Assembly: GCA_003254925.1 (NCBI GenBank)
Contig: QANZ01012086.1
Span: 5,681 to 69,680, forward strand
Reading direction: 5' to 3'
From: Chamaecrista fasciculata
Taxonomy: Eukaryota; Streptophyta; Magnoliopsida; Fabales; Fabaceae
Length of the DNA stretch: 64,000 nucleotides
This document shows, one piece after another, positions 59,173 to 64,000 of this stretch. The translations under genes and the position numbers were made by a program. Numbering within the stretch: position 1 is the stretch's first letter; each line of letters starts with the position of its first letter. Under the pieces are notes generated by a model. That model saw only the letters and a program-made list of their open reading frames with translations. It did no database searches and was not told the origin of the DNA.

Positions 59173-61003
59173 ATGGCCGCTCAATCAATCTACGATTTCA
59201 CTGTTAAAGTAAGTTGTTTTGCATCTGTGGTATCGTTTTGATTAAGGTTCAGTAATTGGAATTTGGTGCTATTTTTTTGGTTTTATCTTTTTGCCTTTTT
59301 TATGCTGTCTACTACACCTTACGAAGGGATAAAGAGTGTTAAGACCAGAATTGTTGTGGCTGTTCGTTAAAGTGGGTAACACTGGAGATTTGCTTTATGT
59401 TCTTTTACTCTTTTCTTGCAGGATGCGAGGGGAAATGATGTTAATCTCGGCGATTACAGAGGAAAAGTCCTTCTCATTGTCAATGTTGCCTCACAATGGT
59501 AACTCTACAGTTTTCGTTTTTTTTTTCTCCTTTCAGATTTACCATTAGAGATATGTTGCCTCACAAGGGTGAGAATGAGATCAATTGATAGCTAATATTT
59601 GAGGAGATATGGTTTTAATTTGTAAGGTGTGAGAGCTCTATTTTGACTGATTCCAGATGCACTTAACCCAATAATGTTAAGTGGAACATATAGTCATAGA
59701 GTGATGTATGTGAGAGTGTTTAGATAATTTTTAGTACTTTGGACCTGTTATTGATGAAAGACGTGATAAGATGCGCCTTCTATCACCATCTAATGTTTAG
59801 TGTTTGGTGCAGTGGCTTGACTAATTCAAACTACACAGAGCTGAATCAGGTGTATGAAAATTACAAAGGAAAAGGTTAGTTTTTGTCCTCTTCCCCTTCT
59901 GTTATCGTCATGTTTACTTCCATATTTGTTTCTTTGTTCTTTTCCTTGCTGTTTTGTCTATTCTTTGCGATGTCGTATTCCTTCCATGAAAACATAGAGG
60001 TGGTGATTAATACGACTCTCAAATCTCAATATCTGTCGCGAAGTATTCCATTTGATAAACTAGTACAAATTTTAGTTTTTGGACAGTCTCGCCATGCATG
60101 CGTGTACATATAATTGTATATTTACCAACAATAGATTACTTGAGTCTTTCTTGGATTCAAATACACTCTAGAGTAGAAGGGATGTGAAGTTCCCAAAGCA
60201 GGAAAAGATTGGAATTGAAGATGTTGTTTTGCTTTTGGAGTATTTTATATTTTTATCACTTTCCTTTCTGCCTCATCTCTTTCTGAATATTTGCTTGTCT
60301 GAGTGTAGGTCTGGAAATTCTGGCATTCCCATGCAATCAATTTGGGGCACAGGAGCCTGGAAGCAATGAAGAGATATTAGAGTTTGCTTGTACTCGCTTT
60401 AAGGCTGAGTATCCCATTTTTGACAAGGTAGGAGTTGTTCCGCTTTTAATGCCTATGATGTCATTCTTATATTAGGGCCCTTATGCTTGTATTTATTAGC
60501 CTTTAGCCAGATTTCCTTGAACATGACTGAATGGGAGTTGCAGGCTATGTGAATATTAGATTTGTTACTCAAGGCATATAATTCATTCTATGATTTCAAG
60601 TGGAGAATGAATTTGTTTGTCAGTTCATGCATTGAACAACAATGTTAAATCATGCCTTATTAGCTTGCTGTTGAAGGTGTGCTCAAATCATGTTTTCACG
60701 TTTCTGGGATAGGTGGAAGTGAATGGTAACAATGCTACTCCGTTGTACAAGTTTCTTAAATCAAGCAAAGGTGGGCTTTTTGGGGATGATATCAAATGGA
60801 ATTTCTCCAAATTCCTTGTGGATAAAGAAGGGAATGTAATTGAACGTTATGCTCCCACAACTTCTCCTCTTAGCATTGAGGTAAAACGATTTTGTAGGAT
60901 TGCATCTGTTATTTTCCCCTAACCATACTTGAAATTTTTTATTTATAGATGTTTCCATTTCTAATATTTGCAGAAGGACATAGAGAAACTGTTGGGTGCA
61001 TGA
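59173..61003 (+). CDS. GPX: Glutathione peroxidase-like protein, cytosolic type
   Basis: Six exons: 59173-59208, 59422-59498, 59813-59874, 60309-60427, 60713-60880, 60974-61003; 163 residues. The start [18 protein letters not shown] leaves no transit peptide. Signature parts are [19 protein letters not shown] (catalytic Cys where animals have selenocysteine), [19 protein letters not shown] (resolving region) and [13 protein letters not shown] (Trp-Asn of the catalytic tetrad). In plants these enzymes reduce lipid and hydrogen peroxides using thioredoxin rather than glutathione and can act as redox sensors. The C-terminus (KDIEKLLGA) is normal. First of a head-to-tail tandem pair with the same six-exon structure. 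Confidence 0.94.
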
Positions 61004-61291
61004 AGGATTGAAGCTGCTTCCAAAGACTAAATGTCTAAATGAATAAATAAGACATATATATATTGCAGATACGTATGGCTTCGTAGTTAGTCCTTTTCGT
61101 TTAATATATTGTATGTAATTTGGAACTCAAAATACTAGTTTGTGCCTGTTGCTTTGAACAAGAGTGTAATGGTTCTAAAGTAGAAGGGATGTGAAATTTC
61201 CAAAAGCAAAATCTATGTCGTTAAAAATGTCTCGCATGAGAAGAAAATAAATATATGAGAGACCGAATAACTTAACACATGATCATTTCAA

Positions 61292-61676
61292 GATGGCAAC
61301 GGATATGATATTATCCGTATATGTTCATTCTTTCTAATATCCATATTCTATCCAATCTGATATTTGATATACGACGGGTATCCTAAATATCCGAAAATAA
61401 TGAATATAGGATAGGATATCCTAATTCAAAAATTGGATATATCCGATATCCGATACCCAATTAATTAAAAATATAATAAAAAATGTATAAAATATAATAA
61501 AATATTTATATCATAGGGTATCGAATAACTATCCGTTCATTTCAGACGGATACCGGATGTTGATTTTTTATTTTTCAATACTCGTAACTTATTCGATATC
61601 CGGTATCCGACGGATATAGAATATTTTTTACGGGTGATTCGAACGGGTATCCTAAATACCCACCCAAATTGCCATC
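61292..61676. mobile_element. Small hAT-like inverted-repeat element between the GPX genes
   Basis: The ends are GATGGCAACGG and TTGCCATC, with a TTCAA repeat just outside each end. The 385-base interior is full of GGATAT/ATATCC motifs in both directions (GATATCCGGTATCC, CGGATATAG). The ends resemble some hAT families, but an 8-base duplication cannot be shown, so the superfamily is uncertain. Confidence 0.5.
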
Positions 61677-61893
61677 TTCAAACTAAAGTTGTATAGATCA
61701 ATTTAAACTGAACCAAAATGAATTTTGAAATAAAGATAATGGATCAAAATGAGCATTCCACAGAAAAAAAAAATCTATACAAAATCGAATTGACCCTGGT
61801 CTCAGACCCATAAGGCAACGCGCGTGCTTCACAATTGACTTGATTTCTTGATTCTCTTCTCTCTGGTTTTTCTGTTCTTCAGAGCTGTATGTG

Positions 61894-63968
61894 ATGACTA
61901 CCGAACTCTCTAACCCAAAATCGGTGTACAATTTCGTTGTCAAGGTTGGTCTTTTAATCCTCTTATCACGGAAGCGTCTGTGTTTATGCTTTCGCGTTAT
62001 TTAGATTGACCAGTACAGTCTGAGAGTCTCTTTTCCTTTTTCGCTTTGTTATGATCCTGAGGATCACAAAGCTATCATGATCTTGTTTTTCCACGATTTG
62101 TAATTCGCCGACCATGTGTTGTTTCTAGTTTTGTATCTTATAGGGTCAACGTCCTCTTTTGTATCACAAATGTTACTGTCTTTCTGTAACACATTTTAGG
62201 GTTAAAGAGTCTTCTGCTTGCAATTGCAGGATGCTAAGGGCAACGATGTTGATCTTGCTACTTACCAGGGAAAAGTCCTCCTGATTGTCAATGTTGCTTC
62301 CAAATGGTACACATCCACTGCGGGCTTAACGTATTAGTATTACTATTTGCTTATTATTTTGAATCTATGATATGTAGTCCTTCTTATATCTTTTATCTAT
62401 AGTTAATTGATTCATCGAGAACCTTCTTTCTGGGATAGTTTTCCCTTTTGTATATGAAGCAATCTCTGTGACAAAGATATCAATATTGAGAATGCTTATT
62501 GTTGTTTTTGTTTGGGGTTGTGGCAGTGGCATGACCAACTCAAATTATACGGAGTTGAATCAATTATATGAGAAGTATAAAGATAAAGGTTTGTAGTTTG
62601 AACCTTTTATGGTTTCGTGTTTCGTCATTTCAAATTGCAGCAGTCACAATTCATTGAGCTCAAAGCCTTGAGGTTGTCACTCTTGGTTCTTTTATTTGTT
62701 ACTGCTTGTTACTCTTTCTTTGTGGGGGATTTGTTGGTGAACAGCATATTTTGTAAAGTACTTTCTGAGATATGTGCATCTGAAGTAGGATAGTCTCTTT
62801 TTTTTTTTGGCCTGAAGTAGGATAGTCTCTGTTCCTTTAAATTGTTGTTTTTTTCAAAAAAAAATTATATTAATCAATAAATAAATGATTGGGTCGGAAA
62901 GATTTATTTAGGCTTGGAGATACTGGCATTTCCATGTAATCAGTTTGGTGAAGAGGAACCTGGAAGCAATGATCAAATTATGGACTTTGTCTGCACTCGC
63001 TTCAAATCAGAGTTTCCTATCTTTGATAAGGTACGTCCACATACAATTCTGTTGTGGTTGGGTCCTGGAACGCTATCCCTGCTCATAATTATCGGGGAAT
63101 TCCAAGGTTTTGTTTGTGTCTGTTATGTTTTTTGCAACGGCAAAGAAACTACTCTAAACAATAGGGTTGAATTATAATCTATGTCTTGGTTTGCTTTCTA
63201 CTGTCTGTTTCCACCCTGCTACGTTTTATCCAAAAGGGTATTGGGAAAGCATAGCATTAATAATTTAAGATCCCTTTTTAAGAGTCTAAATGGGAGGATT
63301 GACTTACTTAGCCCTCATGTGGTGGTTCTATTTATAATTGTCAGCCAGATTAGCTACAGAGAGTAGTATAAAATTTACCAAGACTGCAACCTTGGCCACT
63401 TATTATTAACACACTTTAACTTACCCTTTACAGTTTCCACAAATATGATTCCAACAACTCTAGTTTTGTTGGATTGCTTTAACTGTCACATGACTATCGG
63501 TAGTTAACCGGAAAGAGTAGAGAATTAGTGCTCATTTTTGTTAATTTCTGCTGCTTCATGTAAAACTGTAACCTACACGGGATTATATAATCATCTTTTC
63601 TTTTTGTTGGGTTAGATTGAAGTGAATGGTGAGAATGCTGCTCCACTGTACAAGTTCTTAAAGTCATGCAAATGGGGAATTATAGGGGATGATATTCAGT
63701 GGAACTTTGCCAAGTTTCTAGTTGACAAGAATGGACAAGCAGTAGACCGCTATTACCCGACGACTTCTCCTCTTAGCCTTGAGGTAAAACTAAAACCCAG
63801 TATTGTTCACATATAACATTCTTGAATTTCATAACTTAAATGGATTATGCATATGCTACCTTTCTGTTTGTTATTGCTGAGGGAGATATTTGAAAGAAAA
63901 ATTATTCATCGGGTTGCGTAATTCTTGTGGTATCTTTTTTTTTTTTTTAATTACAGGAAGATATTTGA
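61894..63968 (+). CDS. GPX8: Glutathione peroxidase-like protein (GPX8-like)
   Basis: Six exons: 61894-61944, 62230-62306, 62527-62588, 62912-63030, 63616-63783, 63957-63968; 162 residues. It opens [20 protein letters not shown]. It contains [19 protein letters not shown] with the catalytic Cys, [40 protein letters not shown] and [19 protein letters not shown]. The NVASKCGM and [10 protein letters not shown] wording fits GPX8 (from memory At1g63460), a cytosolic and nuclear thioredoxin peroxidase. Oddity: the last exon encodes only EDI before a stop, where GPX8 normally goes on with about eight more residues. A near copy of that exon and its 3' flank lies 70 bases upstream in the intron. The C-terminal tail is peripheral, so activity is likely kept. 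Confidence 0.92.
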
Positions 63969-64000
63969 AGGAAAATTTTTCATTGAGTTGCGTGATTCTC
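63885..64000 (+). repeat. Tandem copy of the last GPX8 exon and flank
   Basis: GAGATATTTGAAAGAAAAA with a following TTGCGTAATTCT (from 63885) recurs as GAAGATATTTGAAGGAAAA with TTGCGTGATTCT (from 63957). The units are about 45 bases, spaced about 71 bases apart. The second copy continues past the end of the window. Confidence 0.7.

Noticed and set aside
1-64000. CRISPR arrays, bacterial operons, origins or rRNA genes
   Set aside because: Nothing of the kind is present; the regular-looking arrays are MULE arm modules and microsatellites in plant DNA.

Overview
The window is nuclear DNA of a flowering plant, most likely a core eudicot. The evidence is AT-rich intergenic DNA, many short GT-AG introns, plant-only protein families (NT-C2 coiled-coil, LURP-one-related, GRAS, plant-type Cys glutathione peroxidase, TIC32-like reductase) and a dense load of plant transposons. 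The species cannot be named from sequence alone. Two single N bases (32766 and 51664) mark gaps; the second clearly sits on a mis-joined locus.

Layout. 1.9-6.4 kb: a nine-exon NT-C2/coiled-coil gene (+). 7.0-12.9 kb: a transposon cluster with a Mutator-like element carrying a thaumatin-like exon, two more Mutator-like elements, a hAT element, one orphan DXS exon, and a Helitron nested inside a PIF/Harbinger element. 13.2-16.2 kb: broken host genes (BCS1-type AAA-ATPase, first exon of a TIC32-like SDR, C-terminal part of a SCL28-like GRAS protein). 18.3-20.3 kb: hAT element, a 263-base TRIM, and an intact LURP-one-related gene (-). 20.4-28.7 kb: mostly transposon remnants. 28.7-31.7 kb: a rumi/POGLUT-like glycosyltransferase gene with a probable frameshift in exon 2. 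31.7-39.7 kb: gene-free. 39.8-43.5 kb: an LRR receptor pseudokinase gene of 13 coding exons. 44.5-45.6 kb: an ADF gene with a Mutator-like element in its second intron. 46.0-46.8 kb: a Mutator-like element carrying a splicing-factor-1 fragment. 47.0-48.9 kb: serine racemase (-). 50.6-58.0 kb: a 5'-truncated HMA5-like copper ATPase pseudogene interrupted by a Ty1/copia element. 59.2-64.0 kb: two tandem glutathione peroxidase genes.

The order NT-C2, LURP-one, POGLUT, LRR pseudokinase, HMA5, GPX matches, from memory, Arabidopsis At1g63300, At1g63410, At1g63420, At1g63430, At1g63440 and At1g63460; the GRAS fragment resembles SCL28 (At1g63100). This looks like an old collinear block into which ADF and serine racemase were added or from which they were lost elsewhere. 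The genes do not form one pathway; they are neighbours by descent.

The most unusual signal is a swarm of about a dozen long-inverted-repeat elements whose arms are built from repeated GGTCCC modules. Seven of them, from several sequence families, have recognisable 9-10 base target duplications, and two carry host exon fragments.
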